A DNA stretch of 64,000 nucleotides from Streptomyces sp. B3I8 (GCF_030816915.1 NZ_JAUSYN010000002.1:2121501-2185500), one strand, 5' to 3'. Shown: positions 42,753 through 51,305, numbered from the stretch's first letter. The notes: generated by a model from the sequence alone, not told the origin. Program-made: numbers and translations.

Positions 42753-43604
42753 TTAGGAACCACGGCCGATTGACACCAGTGCAACGTTGGTACGGACTCT
42801 TTTCGCCATCTGCAATCGGGATGCCGGTCCGGCCGGTTCCGCCGGTCCGGCCGGTTCCGCCGGTCCGGCCGGTGTCGCGGCGCGGGCGAGGACCTCGTCG
42901 TAGCGGTGCAGGACCAGGCGGGCCATCGCGGGGTGGGCGCCCAGCGGGGCGGCGGCGATCCAGGGGGCGGCTGCGGCGCTCTCGGTGTGGAAGCGGCCCG
43001 GCGCGGTGAAGTACGAGGCGACGGCGACCCGGTCGCGGCCCCGGGCGGCCAGCGCGCGGACGGCGGCCGGCACGGTGGGCGCGGCGGCGGAGGCGTACGC
43101 GGGGACGACGGGCACGCCGAGGCGGTCGGCGAGGAGGGCGGCGGTGCGGCCGGTGTCGACCGCGGAGTCCGGGTCGCGCGAGCCGGCGGCGGCGAGGACG
43201 ACGCCGGTGCGGCGGCGGTCCGCGCCGGTGGGCGCGGCCGGCCAGCCGGCGTCGAGGAGGCGGGAGTGCAGGACGTCCACGAGGAGGGGGTGCGGGCCGA
43301 GGGGGGCGGCCACGAGGGTGGGGAGGGGGGCGGCGGCCGCGGCGGTGGGGATGTCGTGGCGGACGTGGTGGCCGCGGCTGAGGAGGAGGGGGACGAGGAC
43401 GGCGGGGGCGGGGCCGAGGGTGGCGAGGGCCTCGGGGAGCAGCGGTTCGTTCAGCTCGATGTGGCCGAGGCGGACGGGGAGGCCGGGGCGCAGCGCGCGA
43501 ACACCGTCGAGGAGAGTGCGGACGGTTTCGAGGGTGCGGGGGTCGCGGCTGCCGTGGGCCACGAGGAGGAGGGTGGGCGGGGGCGGGGTGCGGGGTGCGG
43601 TCAC
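42753..43604 (-). CDS. CbiX-like sirohydrochlorin chelatase
   Basis: The 283-residue protein contains two CbiX repeats. The first opens L-L-L-V-A-H-G-S-R-D-P-R-T near residue 10 with the metal-binding His, then L-G-H-I-E-L-N-E-P and L-L-L-S-R-G-H-H-V-R-H-D-I; the second has V-V-L-A-A-A-G-S-R-D-P near 145. Such enzymes insert Fe2+ or Co2+ into sirohydrochlorin for siroheme or cobalamin. The nearby NirB needs siroheme, so a siroheme role is attractive. GTG at 43604 starts at the family N-terminus. The C-terminal tail is a repetitive Gly-Pro-Ala-Glu stretch coded by a short tandem DNA repeat at about 42828-42871. Confidence 0.88.
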   Translation of the reverse strand: MTAPRTPPPPTLLLVAHGSRDPRTLETVRTLLDGVRALRPGLPVRLGHIELNEPLLPEALATLGPAPAVLVPLLLSRGHHVRHDIPTAAAAAPLPTLVAAPLGPHPLLVDVLHSRLLDAGWPAAPTGADRRRTGVVLAAAGSRDPDSAVDTGRTAALLADRLGVPVVPAYASAAAPTVPAAVRALAARGRDRVAVASYFTAPGRFHTESAAAAPWIAAAPLGAHPAMARLVLHRYDEVLARAATPAGPAEPAGPAEPAGPASRLQMAKRVRTNVALVSIGRGS

Positions 43605-43789
43605 GTTCGTCAGCGTGGCCGGGGGAGGTTTCGGGGCCGTTGCGTGGGCGTCACGGGGGGTGAGGAGTCGGCTCACGGGGACGGGCGCACGGGAGTGAGA
43701 CACACTCCGTCTGAACCAACGCCCCACCTCCCGCGTCCCTCCTCACGAACACCCGTACGCTCAGCGCCGACCCCCGGGGGACCCCGCCC

Positions 43790-44515
43790 ATGCGCCCGCC
43801 CCACCCGCGCCTCCGCCGCCTCCTCCGGCTGCCCCGTCTCCCCCGCACCCGCCGGGCCCAGCGCCGCACGCTCCAGGCCACCGTCGCCCTCTGCGTCCTC
43901 GCCCTCTCCCCCGCCGCCTGGCTGTTCACCACCACCGACAGCCACCTCCGCACCCCGGAGACCACCCCCCGCACCGACGTCGCCGTCGTCTTCGGCGCCG
44001 GACTGTGGGACGGCGAACCGTCCCCGTACCTCGCCCACCGCCTGGACACCGCCGCCGCGCTCTACCACGCCGGCCGCGTCAAGGTCCTCCTCGTCACCGG
44101 CGACAACAGCCGCGACGACTACGACGAGCCGGACGCCATGCAGGCGTACCTGACGAAGCACGGCGTCCCCCGCGACCGCGTCGTCGAGGACTACGCCGGC
44201 TTCGACACCTGGGACTCCTGCGCCCGCGCGAAGAAGATCTTCGGCGTGGACCGGGCCGTACTGGTCAGCCAGGGCTTCCACATCCGCCGTGCGGTGGCCC
44301 TGTGCCGAGCGGCCGGCGTGGAGTCGTACGGCGTCGCGGCCGCGGGCGACGCGCACGACGTGACCTGGTACTACGGCGCCACCCGCGAGGTGTTCGCGGC
44401 GGGCAAGGCGGCACTGGACGCCCTCTTCCGGCCGGACCCGCACTTCCTCGGCCCGCGGGAGCCGGGGGTGGGCCGGGCACTGGCGGCGGCCGGGAGCGGA
44501 CGAACGGCGGGCTGA
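43790..44515 (+). CDS. SanA/YdcF-type DUF218 membrane-anchored protein
   Basis: A 241-residue protein with an Arg-rich cytoplasmic start, one transmembrane helix (A-T-V-A-L-C-V-L-A-L-S-P-A-A-W-L-F at about 29-46) and an external DUF218 domain: D-V-A-V-V-F-G-A-G-L-W near 62, L-L-V-T-G-D-N-S near 100, and V-L-V-S-Q-G-F-H-I-R-R-A near 158. E. coli SanA is linked to envelope barrier function and vancomycin tolerance at high temperature; the biochemical activity is unknown. It diverges from cbiX and precedes nasA by 147 bp on the same strand. Confidence 0.88.
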   Translation: MRPPHPRLRRLLRLPRLPRTRRAQRRTLQATVALCVLALSPAAWLFTTTDSHLRTPETTPRTDVAVVFGAGLWDGEPSPYLAHRLDTAAALYHAGRVKVLLVTGDNSRDDYDEPDAMQAYLTKHGVPRDRVVEDYAGFDTWDSCARAKKIFGVDRAVLVSQGFHIRRAVALCRAAGVESYGVAAAGDAHDVTWYYGATREVFAAGKAALDALFRPDPHFLGPREPGVGRALAAAGSGRTAG

Positions 44516-44601
44516 CGACGAACCGGCGGCGGGCCGACGGCACGCCGGCCGGCCCCCTGCCGCAGCCCTCACGTCGCCCCCCGCGCCGCCGGGAGCCCCC
44601 C

Positions 44602-44639
44602 GTGCCGTCGGCGTAACCGCGCACGTCCCGGTGCGTAAC
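44602..44639 (+). promoter_or_regulatory. Candidate GlnR box upstream of nasA
   Basis: Pentamers GTGCC, GTAAC, CGTCC and GTAAC start at 44602, 44613, 44624 and 44635, exactly 11 bp apart, matching the GlnR arrangement gTnAC-n6-GaAAC-n6 repeats. Two of four are perfect GTAAC. It ends 23 bp before the start codon. Confidence 0.55.
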
Positions 44640-44662
44640 ACGTGCCGCGCACGCTGGGCGGC

Positions 44663-46771
44663 ATGCAGACCACCGTCACGCCCACGCACTGCCCCTACTG
44701 CTCCCTGCAGTGCGGGATGAACCTGGTCCCGGCGGCCGACGGCGGGGTCGAGGTGGCCGAGCGCGCCGATTTCCCGGTGAACCGGGGCGCGCTGTGCGGC
44801 AAGGGGCGTACGGCACCGGCGCTGCTGTCGTCCGCCGTACGGCTCACCTCCCCGCTGGTGCGCCGCGACGGCGTGCTCGAGCCCGCCTCCTGGGAGGAGG
44901 CGCTCGACGCGCTCGCCGACGCGCTCACGCGGGCGCGCACGGCGCACGGGGCGGACGCGGTCGGGGTGTTCGGCGGCGGCGGGCTGACCAACGAGAAGGC
45001 GTACGCGCTGGGCAAGTTCGCCCGGGTCGCGCTCGGCACCTCGCAGATCGACTACAACGGGCGGTTCTGCATGTCGTCCGCGGCGGCGGCCGGGACGAGG
45101 GCGTTCGGGCTCGACCGGGGGCTGCCGTTCCCGCTGGAGGACATCCCGAGGACCGGATGCGTGATCCTCGTCGGCTCCAACCCCGCCGAGACGATGCCGC
45201 CCGCCCTGCGCTACTTCACCGAACTGCGCGAGAACGGCGGCACGTTGATCGTCGTCGACCCGCGCCGCACCCGTACCGCCGAGCAGGCCGATCTGCACCT
45301 GGCGCCCCGCCCCGGCACCGACCTCGCCCTGGCGCTGGGCCTGTTGCACCTGATCGTCGCCGAGGGTCACACGGACGAGGAGTACCTCCGGGAGCGGACG
45401 AGCGGCTGGGAGGAGGCGCGGGCCACCGCGATGGCGCACTGGCCGGAGTACGTGGAGCGGATCACCGGCGTGCCGGTGCCGCGGCTGCGGGAGGCAGTAC
45501 GGCTGTTCTGCGCGCCCGATGCCGCGATGGTGCTCACCGCGCGGGGGCCCGAGCAGCAGTCCAAGGGCACGGACACGGTGGGCGCGTGGATCAACCTGAC
45601 GCTGGCGACGGGACGGGCGGGCCGGCCGCTGTCCGGATACGGGTGCCTGACCGGGCAGGGCAATGGGCAGGGCGGGCGCGAACACGGCCAGAAGGCCGAC
45701 CAGTTGCCCGGCTACCGCAAGCTGACCGACCCCGCGGCCCGCAAGCACGTGGCGCGGGTGTGGGGCGTCGACCCCGACTCGCTGCCGGGGCCCGGCCGCA
45801 GCGCGTACGAACTCCTCGACGCGCTCGGTACGGACATCCGGGCGCTGCTGGTGATGGGCTCCAACCCGGTGGTGTCCGCGCCGCGCGCCACGCACGTGGA
45901 GGAGCGGCTGCGGTCGCTGGACTTCCTCGCGGTGGCGGACGTCGTGCTGTCGGAGACGGCCCGGCTGGCGGACGTGGTGCTGCCGGTGACGCAGTGGGCG
46001 GAGGAGACGGGGACGACGACCAGCCTGGAGGGCCGTGTACTGCTGCGCCGGCGTGCGCTGGCCCCGCCCGACGGCGTCCGCAGCGATCTGGAGGTGCTGC
46101 ACGGGCTGGCGGCGCGGCTGGGCGTGGAGAAGAAGTTCCCCGCCGATCCGGAGGAGGTGTTCGAGGAGTTGCGGCGGGCGAGCGCGGGGGGCCCGGCCGA
46201 CTACTCGGGGATCAGCTACCGGCGGCTGGCGGAGGAGGATGGGGTGTTCTGGCCCTGCCCGGCGGACATCCCGGAGGGGGAGGACGCGGGCACGGCGGAC
46301 GGGCGCCCGCACCCCGGGACGCCCCGGCTGTTCCTGGAGCGGTTCGCCACCGGGGACGGGCGGGCCCGGTTCGCGGCGGTGTCGCACCGGGCGGCCGGGG
46401 AGGACACGGACGAGGAGTATCCGGTGCTGCTGACCACCGGGCGGGTGCTCGCGCAGTACCAGTCGGGGGCGCAGACGCGGAGGGTGGCGGAGCTGAACGC
46501 GGCGGCGCCGGGGCCGTTCGTGGAGATGCACCCGCGGCTGGCGGAGCGGGTGGGGGTGGCGGACGGGGAGGACGTGGCGGTGGTGTCGCGGCGGGGGCGG
46601 GTGGTGGTGCCGGTGCGGGTGTCCGGGGGGATTCGGGTGGACACGGTGTTCATGCCGTTCCACTGGGCGGGGGCGGGAAGGGCGAACGTGTTGACGAACC
46701 CCGTGCTCGATCCGGTGTCGGGGATGCCGGAGTTCAAGGTGTGCGCGGTGCGGGTGGAGGTCGTGCGGTGA
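44663..46771 (+). CDS. nasA: Assimilatory nitrate reductase catalytic subunit (molybdopterin, Fe4S4)
   Basis: The 702-residue molybdoprotein reduces nitrate to nitrite in the cytoplasm. The N-terminal [4Fe-4S] ligands are C10, C13, C17 and C45 (C-P-Y-C-S-L-Q-C and A-L-C-G-K-G), and the Mo-coordinating Cys is probably C136 (N-G-R-F-C-M-S-S). Molybdopterin-guanine-dinucleotide regions follow: I-L-V-G-S-N-P-A-E-T near 170, G-Q-G-N-G-Q-G-G-R-E-H-G near 330, and the C-terminal T-T-G-R-V-L-A-Q-Y-Q-S-G near 590. ATG 44663 is chosen because the earlier GTG at 44642 lies only two bases past the GlnR-like site. It pairs functionally with NirB/NirD at 51-54 kb. No C-terminal BFD-like domain is present. 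Confidence 0.93.
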   Translation: MQTTVTPTHCPYCSLQCGMNLVPAADGGVEVAERADFPVNRGALCGKGRTAPALLSSAVRLTSPLVRRDGVLEPASWEEALDALADALTRARTAHGADAVGVFGGGGLTNEKAYALGKFARVALGTSQIDYNGRFCMSSAAAAGTRAFGLDRGLPFPLEDIPRTGCVILVGSNPAETMPPALRYFTELRENGGTLIVVDPRRTRTAEQADLHLAPRPGTDLALALGLLHLIVAEGHTDEEYLRERTSGWEEARATAMAHWPEYVERITGVPVPRLREAVRLFCAPDAAMVLTARGPEQQSKGTDTVGAWINLTLATGRAGRPLSGYGCLTGQGNGQGGREHGQKADQLPGYRKLTDPAARKHVARVWGVDPDSLPGPGRSAYELLDALGTDIRALLVMGSNPVVSAPRATHVEERLRSLDFLAVADVVLSETARLADVVLPVTQWAEETGTTTSLEGRVLLRRRALAPPDGVRSDLEVLHGLAARLGVEKKFPADPEEVFEELRRASAGGPADYSGISYRRLAEEDGVFWPCPADIPEGEDAGTADGRPHPGTPRLFLERFATGDGRARFAAVSHRAAGEDTDEEYPVLLTTGRVLAQYQSGAQTRRVAELNAAAPGPFVEMHPRLAERVGVADGEDVAVVSRRGRVVVPVRVSGGIRVDTVFMPFHWAGAGRANVLTNPVLDPVSGMPEFKVCAVRVEVVR

Positions 46772-46783
46772 GGTTCACGCCCC

Positions 46784-46830
46784 GGCCGCCCTTGCCCTTC
46801 CCGTCCCTTCAGGGGGCTGCGCCCCTCTGG
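46784..46830 (+). repeat. Dispersed 3-prime-end element, copy 2
   Basis: Bases 46784-46807 repeat 8244-8267 exactly. Position 13 bp after the nasA stop mirrors copy 1. The following AGGGGGCTGCGCCCCT can fold as a short hairpin, so it may terminate transcription. Confidence 0.5.
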
Positions 46831-46954
46831 GCCCGGAGGGCTCGGGGGATCGGGTTGTGTGGGGAGCGCCGGCGGGTGGGGGCTGGTCGCGCCCGCGCGG
46901 CCGCAGCCGCACGGTGACACAGCCCCGCGCCCCTTCCGGGGCGCGCCCGCGGTC

Positions 46955-47239
46955 CTAAGGTCTGCTCGACGGTGTGCGGGTCATGAAGGAGGCGCTGGCC
47001 GCGCTGTCGGCGGGTGGGGTGAACGTCGGGGTCGGCGTGGCGGTGGGGGCCGCGGCCGGAGTCGTCGCGGCCGGGGAGGGCGGGGCTGCTGCCGTCGGGG
47101 TGTGTGACGTGTCGTCGGCCGGGGCGCCGGGGGCCGGGGGTGCGGTGGGGGCGTCGGGGGAGCAGGCGGTGGCGGCGAGGAGCAGGGCCGCGGCCAGGGC
47201 GACCGCCGCAAGGGGGCGCGGGACGTGTCTGTCGGTCAT
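46955..47239 (-). CDS. Small Pro/Thr/Ala-rich lipoprotein
   Basis: A 94-residue protein with a type II signal peptide: basic start T-D-R-H-V-P-R-P, hydrophobic A-L-L-L-A and lipobox A-A-T-A-C (Cys at about residue 26). The mature part is low-complexity Pro/Ala/Thr with few charged residues and no recognised domain, so it may be a spacer or wall-embedded anchor. The frame is short, but the signal/lipobox arrangement argues for a true gene. It lies between nasA (opposite strand) and cutA (same strand, 90 bp upstream). Confidence 0.6.
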   Translation of the reverse strand: MTDRHVPRPLAAVALAAALLLAATACSPDAPTAPPAPGAPADDTSHTPTAAAPPSPAATTPAAAPTATPTPTFTPPADSAASASFMTRTPSSRP

Positions 47240-47329
47240 GGCGGGACCCTAGGCGCGGGGTCGCCGGGGAGCGCGGGGGCACACGGCACGGTCCCCCGCA
47301 CGGCGGACCTCGCCCCCGTGCGGCGGACC

Positions 47330-47701
47330 TCACCTCGGTCCGGCGCCGCCGTCCGGTGCCGTCTCCTCCGTCACCCACCGGAGGTACTCCGTACTCCCCC
47401 GCACCACCGGGGTGGCGATGATCTCCGGGGTCTCGTAGTCGTGCGCGGTGCGCAGGTGGTGTTCCAGGGCCTCGTAGCGTGCCGGGGTCGTCTTGAACGA
47501 GACCTGCCACTCGGCGGCGGTCTCCACCCCGCCCTGCCAGCGGTAGACGGAGGTGACCGGGCCGGAGATCTGGGCGCAGGCCGCCAGGCGTGCTTCGACC
47601 GCGCCCCGGGCCAGCTCCCGCGCAGCGGCCTCGGAGTCCGTCGTCGTCAGTACCGTCAGCGCGGCCGGCGCCGCCGGTCGCCCGTTCGAGTCGGTCGTCA
47701 T
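47330..47701 (-). CDS. cutA: CutA1 divalent-cation tolerance protein
   Basis: A 123-residue trimeric ferredoxin-like protein. Family landmarks are L-T-V-L-T-T-T-D-S-E-A-A-A near residue 15, R-L-A-A-C-A-Q-I at 38-45, the metal-site region V-Y-R-W-Q-G-G-V near 52, and H-D-Y-E-T-P-E-I-I-A-T-P-V near 88. The ATG at 47701 has GGGGGACATG just before. CutA binds copper and other divalent cations and is linked to tolerance; molecular action is unsettled. Nothing in the neighbours points to metal stress. Confidence 0.93.
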   Translation of the reverse strand: MTTDSNGRPAAPAALTVLTTTDSEAAARELARGAVEARLAACAQISGPVTSVYRWQGGVETAAEWQVSFKTTPARYEALEHHLRTAHDYETPEIIATPVVRGSTEYLRWVTEETAPDGGAGPR

Positions 47702-47988
47702 GTCCCCCATCATCCCCTCGCCGCTTCCCGCTGCCGTCACCCGTCTCGCCCCGTCCCCTGGGCCCTCCGGGTGGTCCTTCCCGGCGGGTCGGGGCCGGGG
47801 CGTTGACCTGCTGTAACGGGGTCGCACCGGTCGCGTGTGCGAGGTACGGAACACCCGTTCTCCGTATTTCTGACGGCGGCTCAGGAAGCGGGAGTCGGAC
47901 CGGGCCCTTTTGCTCGGAAGGGCAGGGGCGTGGCCTACGCAGTGGCACATGAGGGGTGTCGCGGGCCGGGCCCCCTCGGAGGAGCACC

Positions 47989-48513
47989 ATGCGCCGCACG
48001 GCCCGTCTGCTGACCGGTACCGCGCTCGCCGTCACCGCCGCCGGTCTCGCCGCCGCGCCCGCCTACGGCGGCGGGGACGCCGGTCGCCTGGAAGTGTTCC
48101 CCTCCACCGTGATCCCCGGTGACAACGTGTCGGTGGACACCGGCGCGTGCGGCCCGGACGGCGCGGCCGAGGGCGACGCGAGCGCCGTGGGCGCCGGGCG
48201 CTTCGCGCTCGCGCCGAGCACCCACGAGCACGACGCGATCGGTCAGTTCGAGGTGCCGCCGAGTGCGCAGCCGGGGACGTACGAGATCGTCGCCCGCTGC
48301 TCCGAGAACGGCGAGCGGGTCACGGGCGACCTGGTGGTGGCGCTGAGCGCCGCCCGGGACGGCACCCTGCCGAGAGGAAGTGTGAAGACGGGGGTCGGCG
48401 GCGGACTCGGCGCCGACCCCGTACGGACCGCGGCCGGCGTGGCGGCTCTCGCCGTCGCCGCCGCGGGCGGTACCTGGCTCCTGCATCGCCGGGCGAGAGG
48501 CGAGGGGATCTGA
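47989..48513 (+). CDS. Secreted protein with C-terminal membrane anchor
   Basis: A 174-residue exported protein: signal peptide at 1-26 (R-R-T-A-R-L-L then A-A-A-P-A-Y-G), an immunoglobulin-like middle (residues 30-115) with two cysteines (T-G-A-C-G-P-D and A-R-C-S-E-N), and a C-terminal helix (A-A-L-A-V-A-A-A-G-G-T-W-L-L) followed by basic R-R-A-R. Before that helix is T-L-P-R-G-S, reminiscent of but not matching LPxTG. GGAGG sits upstream. It is followed after 145 bp by a class F sortase, so it may be its substrate. Family seen in many Streptomyces; function unknown. Confidence 0.8.
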   Translation: MRRTARLLTGTALAVTAAGLAAAPAYGGGDAGRLEVFPSTVIPGDNVSVDTGACGPDGAAEGDASAVGAGRFALAPSTHEHDAIGQFEVPPSAQPGTYEIVARCSENGERVTGDLVVALSAARDGTLPRGSVKTGVGGGLGADPVRTAAGVAALAVAAAGGTWLLHRRARGEGI

Positions 48514-48658
48514 CGGACACCCTCCGCTGTCCGTCCGCCGGTACCGCACGGTCCCCTCCCCCTCCGGGTCCGCCCGCCCCTCGCGGGTCCGGCGGGGGGA
48601 GGCGGGCCGGACCGGAGCACCGCAGCCGGCCGAGGGGCCGACGGGAAGGGGGCGCCTC

Positions 48659-49282
48659 GTGCGCAGAATAGGCAACTCCGCGATAGCGGCCGTCACCCTG
48701 GTCGCCCTCGGTTCCGGCGCCTGGCTGCTGCGCGGCGCCGCCGAGACCCCCGCGCCGCCCCCGCAGCCGTCGGCCGCGCAGGCCTCCACCGGGACCGACC
48801 GTCCGGGCGCCGCGGCCCCCGCCCTGCCGCCGTCGCCGCCCGACCGCATCCGCATCCCGTCCATCGGCGTGAACGCCCCGCTGACGGGCCTGGGCCTGAC
48901 GAGGTCCGGCAGCCTCGACGTGCCGCCCGCCCGGGAGAAGAACCTGGCCGGCTGGTACGAGGCCGGCACCACCCCCGGCGAGACGGGCACCGCGATCGTC
49001 GCCGGCCACGTCGACAACGCCGAGGGCCCCGCCGTCTTCTACGACCTCGGCGCTCTGAAGAAGGGCGGCGCCATCGAGGTGGACCGGCGCGACGGCACCG
49101 TCGCGCGGTTCACGGTGGACGCGGTCGAGGTGTACGAGGCGGAGCACTTCCCCGACCGGAAGGTCTACGGCGCCGCCGCCCGCCCCGAACTCCGGGTGAT
49201 CACCTGCGGCGGCGGCTACTCGCGGACGACCGGCTACCAGGGCAACGTGGTCGTCTTCGCCCACCTGACCGGCACCCGGTGA
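48659..49282 (+). CDS. Class F sortase
   Basis: A 207-residue membrane-bound transpeptidase. A signal-anchor helix covers residues 7-26, a Pro/Ala linker 30-62, and the sortase barrel follows with I-P-S-I-G-V-N-A-P-L. The catalytic triad is seen: His117 in V-A-G-H-V-D-N, Cys183 in V-I-T-C-G-G-G and Arg189 in Y-S-R-T. Class F sortases are actinobacterial housekeeping-like enzymes that attach LPxTG-type proteins to peptidoglycan. GTG start with GGGAAGGGG upstream. Likely partner is the anchored protein before it. Confidence 0.93.
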   Translation: MRRIGNSAIAAVTLVALGSGAWLLRGAAETPAPPPQPSAAQASTGTDRPGAAAPALPPSPPDRIRIPSIGVNAPLTGLGLTRSGSLDVPPAREKNLAGWYEAGTTPGETGTAIVAGHVDNAEGPAVFYDLGALKKGGAIEVDRRDGTVARFTVDAVEVYEAEHFPDRKVYGAAARPELRVITCGGGYSRTTGYQGNVVVFAHLTGTR

Positions 49283-49334
49283 GGGCCGGCGGCCGCGCAC
49301 CGGCCCGACGCTCTCGTCGACTCGCGGCTGCGGG

Positions 49335-49970
49335 TCAGGCAGGCCGGTCGGGGGCGTATCTGGCGAGCATGGTCCGGACGGCCTCTTCGACGGCGTAGTG
49401 GATGTCCAAGGCCGCGGGTTTCCAGTCGGTCAGCAGCATGCGGGGCCACAGGACGTAGTTGGCGATCATGCCGAGGAACTGGTTCGCGGCGCTCTCGGCG
49501 TCGGGCACATCGGCGTTGCCCGCCTCGTGCTCGGATTCCAGGTAGTGCTGGACGGAGGCGAAGTAGGGCAGCTTGCCGAGCTGGAACTGCATCCGCCCCA
49601 GTTCGGGGAAGCGGGGCAGTTCGGCGATGACGATGCGGAACAGGGCTGTCATGCCGGGGCGGCCGATCAGTTCGGCGTAGCGGTGGCCGATGGCCGTCAG
49701 CCCGGCGCGCGGGTCTCCCGCCCGGGGCTGCGCGGCGGTGTCGCCGGCGTCGCGCTGCCAGGACTCGGTGACGATGGCCTCGAAGAGGGCCGCCTTGGTG
49801 GGGAACTGCTTGAACAGGGTGGATTTCGAGACCCCGGCCGCTTCGGCGATCCGCGCGAGGGAGGTGCCGTCGTAGCCACGCTCCAGGAACAGTTCTGTGG
49901 CCGCGGAGATGATCGCCTCACGCTTCTGCCGGGCGAGCCTGCGGTGATGCGCGGTGAGTTCTGCTGCCAT
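49335..49970 (-). CDS. TetR-family transcriptional regulator
   Basis: The 211-residue protein has a TetR helix-turn-helix at 14-60 (I-I-S-A-A-T-E-L-F-L-E-R-G-Y-D-G-T-S, I-A-E-A-A-G-V-S-K-S-T-L-F-K-Q-F-P-T-K) and a C-terminal TetR_C-type helical ligand domain. It diverges from an SDR gene at 50118, with two near-identical operators in the 147-bp gap, so it most likely represses the SDR gene and itself. Similar TetR/SDR couples respond to hydrophobic ketones or antibiotics. The ligand is unknown. Confidence 0.93.
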   Translation of the reverse strand: MAAELTAHHRRLARQKREAIISAATELFLERGYDGTSLARIAEAAGVSKSTLFKQFPTKAALFEAIVTESWQRDAGDTAAQPRAGDPRAGLTAIGHRYAELIGRPGMTALFRIVIAELPRFPELGRMQFQLGKLPYFASVQHYLESEHEAGNADVPDAESAANQFLGMIANYVLWPRMLLTDWKPAALDIHYAVEEAVRTMLARYAPDRPA

Positions 49971-49994
49971 ACGGAGAGTATGCCGCAGCCCCGA

Positions 49995-50014
49995 GGCGAG
50001 TCACTTGACTCGCC
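49995..50014. promoter_or_regulatory. TetR operator 1
   Basis: GGCGAGTC and GACTCGCC form an inverted repeat with a 4-base centre, 25 bp upstream of the TetR start. The same arms recur 50 bp away. Confidence 0.75.
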
Positions 50015-50042
50015 ACTGGAGACCCGCCTACGGTGCACCGAT

Positions 50043-50066
50043 GAGGCGAGTCGAGTGACTCGCCTC
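50043..50066. promoter_or_regulatory. TetR operator 2
   Basis: Arms GAGGCGAGTC and GACTCGCCTC enclose a 4-base centre. It lies 51 bp upstream of the SDR start and shares the operator 1 arms, so both divergent promoters would be covered. Confidence 0.75.
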
Positions 50067-50117
50067 GGTCTGGGCACCCGGGCTCGTCCCGGGGCTGTCG
50101 CACGGTGGAGGATTCTC

Positions 50118-50876
50118 ATGACACTCGACAAGATCGCTCTGGTGACCGGTGCCAATCGCGGCCTCGGGCGCAGCGCGGCCATCGCCCTGGCCGCACGCGG
50201 GGTGCGGGTCGTGGTCACCCACCGCGGCGATGCGACCGGGGCCGAGAAGACGGCGGAACAGGTGCGGGCCGCGGGCGGGACCGCCGCCGTTCTCCGGCTC
50301 GACCTCAGCGACGTCTCCTCCTTCGCGTCCTTCACCTCCGAACTGGGTGCGCGACTGGAGCGCTGGGGTGCTTCGCGGCTCGACATCCTGGTCAACAACG
50401 CGGGAGTGGGGGTCTTCGGGCCGCTGGAGACCGTCACGACCGACGACTTCGACACGGTGATGGGCACCAACGTCCGGGGCACGTTCTTCCTCATCCAGTC
50501 GCTGGTGCCGCTGCTGGCCGAGGGCGGCCGGATCATCAACGTCTCGACGTCACTGACCCGCCACACCAGCCCCGCCACCTCGGCCTACTCCGCGTCGAAG
50601 GCCGCCGTCGAGGCGCTCAGCCGCACTCTCGCCGCGGAACTCGGACCCCGCGGCATCCGGGTCAACTCCATCGCCCCGGGGCCGACCGCCACGGACTTCA
50701 ACGGCGGAGCGATGCGGGACGACGCCGCAATGCGCCAGGTCCTGGCCGGGCAGACAGCGCTCGGCCGCGTCGGCGAACCCGAGGAGATCGGCGACGCCAT
50801 CGCCACGCTGGCCTCCGAGGGACTGCGCTGGGTCACCGCCCAGCGCATCGAGGTCTCCGGCGGCGCCCTCCTGTGA
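50118..50876 (+). CDS. SDR-family oxidoreductase
   Basis: A 252-residue classical short-chain dehydrogenase. The NAD(P) motif T-G-A-N-R-G-L-G is at 10-17, D-L-S near 63, the N-N-A-G motif (V-N-N-A-G-V-G) near 95, catalytic Ser in I-N-V-S-T-S, and Tyr-Lys in Y-S-A-S-K near 158-162. Arg after T-G-A-N suggests NADP. GTGGAGG upstream of the ATG. Control by the adjacent TetR protein is expected. Substrate unknown. Confidence 0.93.
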   Translation: MTLDKIALVTGANRGLGRSAAIALAARGVRVVVTHRGDATGAEKTAEQVRAAGGTAAVLRLDLSDVSSFASFTSELGARLERWGASRLDILVNNAGVGVFGPLETVTTDDFDTVMGTNVRGTFFLIQSLVPLLAEGGRIINVSTSLTRHTSPATSAYSASKAAVEALSRTLAAELGPRGIRVNSIAPGPTATDFNGGAMRDDAAMRQVLAGQTALGRVGEPEEIGDAIATLASEGLRWVTAQRIEVSGGALL

Positions 50877-50948
50877 CGGGCGGGGTCCTCCTGTGACGGG
50901 CGAGGCGCGGTCTCTCTCCGGACCGCCGCCCCGCCGGACCCCACCCCG

Positions 50949-51305
50949 TCAGACCGCCGCCCGCACCTCGTACGCCGGGACGCGCACCGCCTCGTCGTCC
51001 AGGCACTGGCCCGACTCCAGGTCGAAGCGCTGCTTGAGGAGCGGGGAGGCGACGAACGGGCGGCCGGCGTGATTGCCGGTCAGGCCGCGGGAGAGGACGG
51101 CGGCGCCGGTGAAGGGGTCGCGGTTGCCGATCGCGTAGAGGCGGCCGGCGCGGTCGCGGAAGAGGGCGGCCTGGCGGCCGTCGGGCAGCAGGGCGGCCAC
51201 GCCGCGGCCGGGGGTGAGGGCGGTCAGGTCGCAGACGGTGAGCCAGTCGTCCGCCGCCAGCCTGAGCTGGATCTTCAGGTCGGTCGTCTCGGGGGCCAGG
51301 GTCAT
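50949..51305 (-). CDS. nirD: Nitrite reductase small subunit
   Basis: The 118-residue Rieske-like protein lacks the Cys-His iron ligands, as is normal for the NirD group. The N-terminus (M-T-L-A-P-E-T-T) is followed by W-L-T-V-C-D-L and G-N-R-D-P-F-T-G-A-A-V-L-S-R-G-L at about 60-75. It pairs with NirB to reduce nitrite to ammonium. Its ATG overlaps the nirB stop (ATGA at 51302-51305). Last gene of the operon. Confidence 0.95.
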   Translation of the reverse strand: MTLAPETTDLKIQLRLAADDWLTVCDLTALTPGRGVAALLPDGRQAALFRDRAGRLYAIGNRDPFTGAAVLSRGLTGNHAGRPFVASPLLKQRFDLESGQCLDDEAVRVPAYEVRAAV

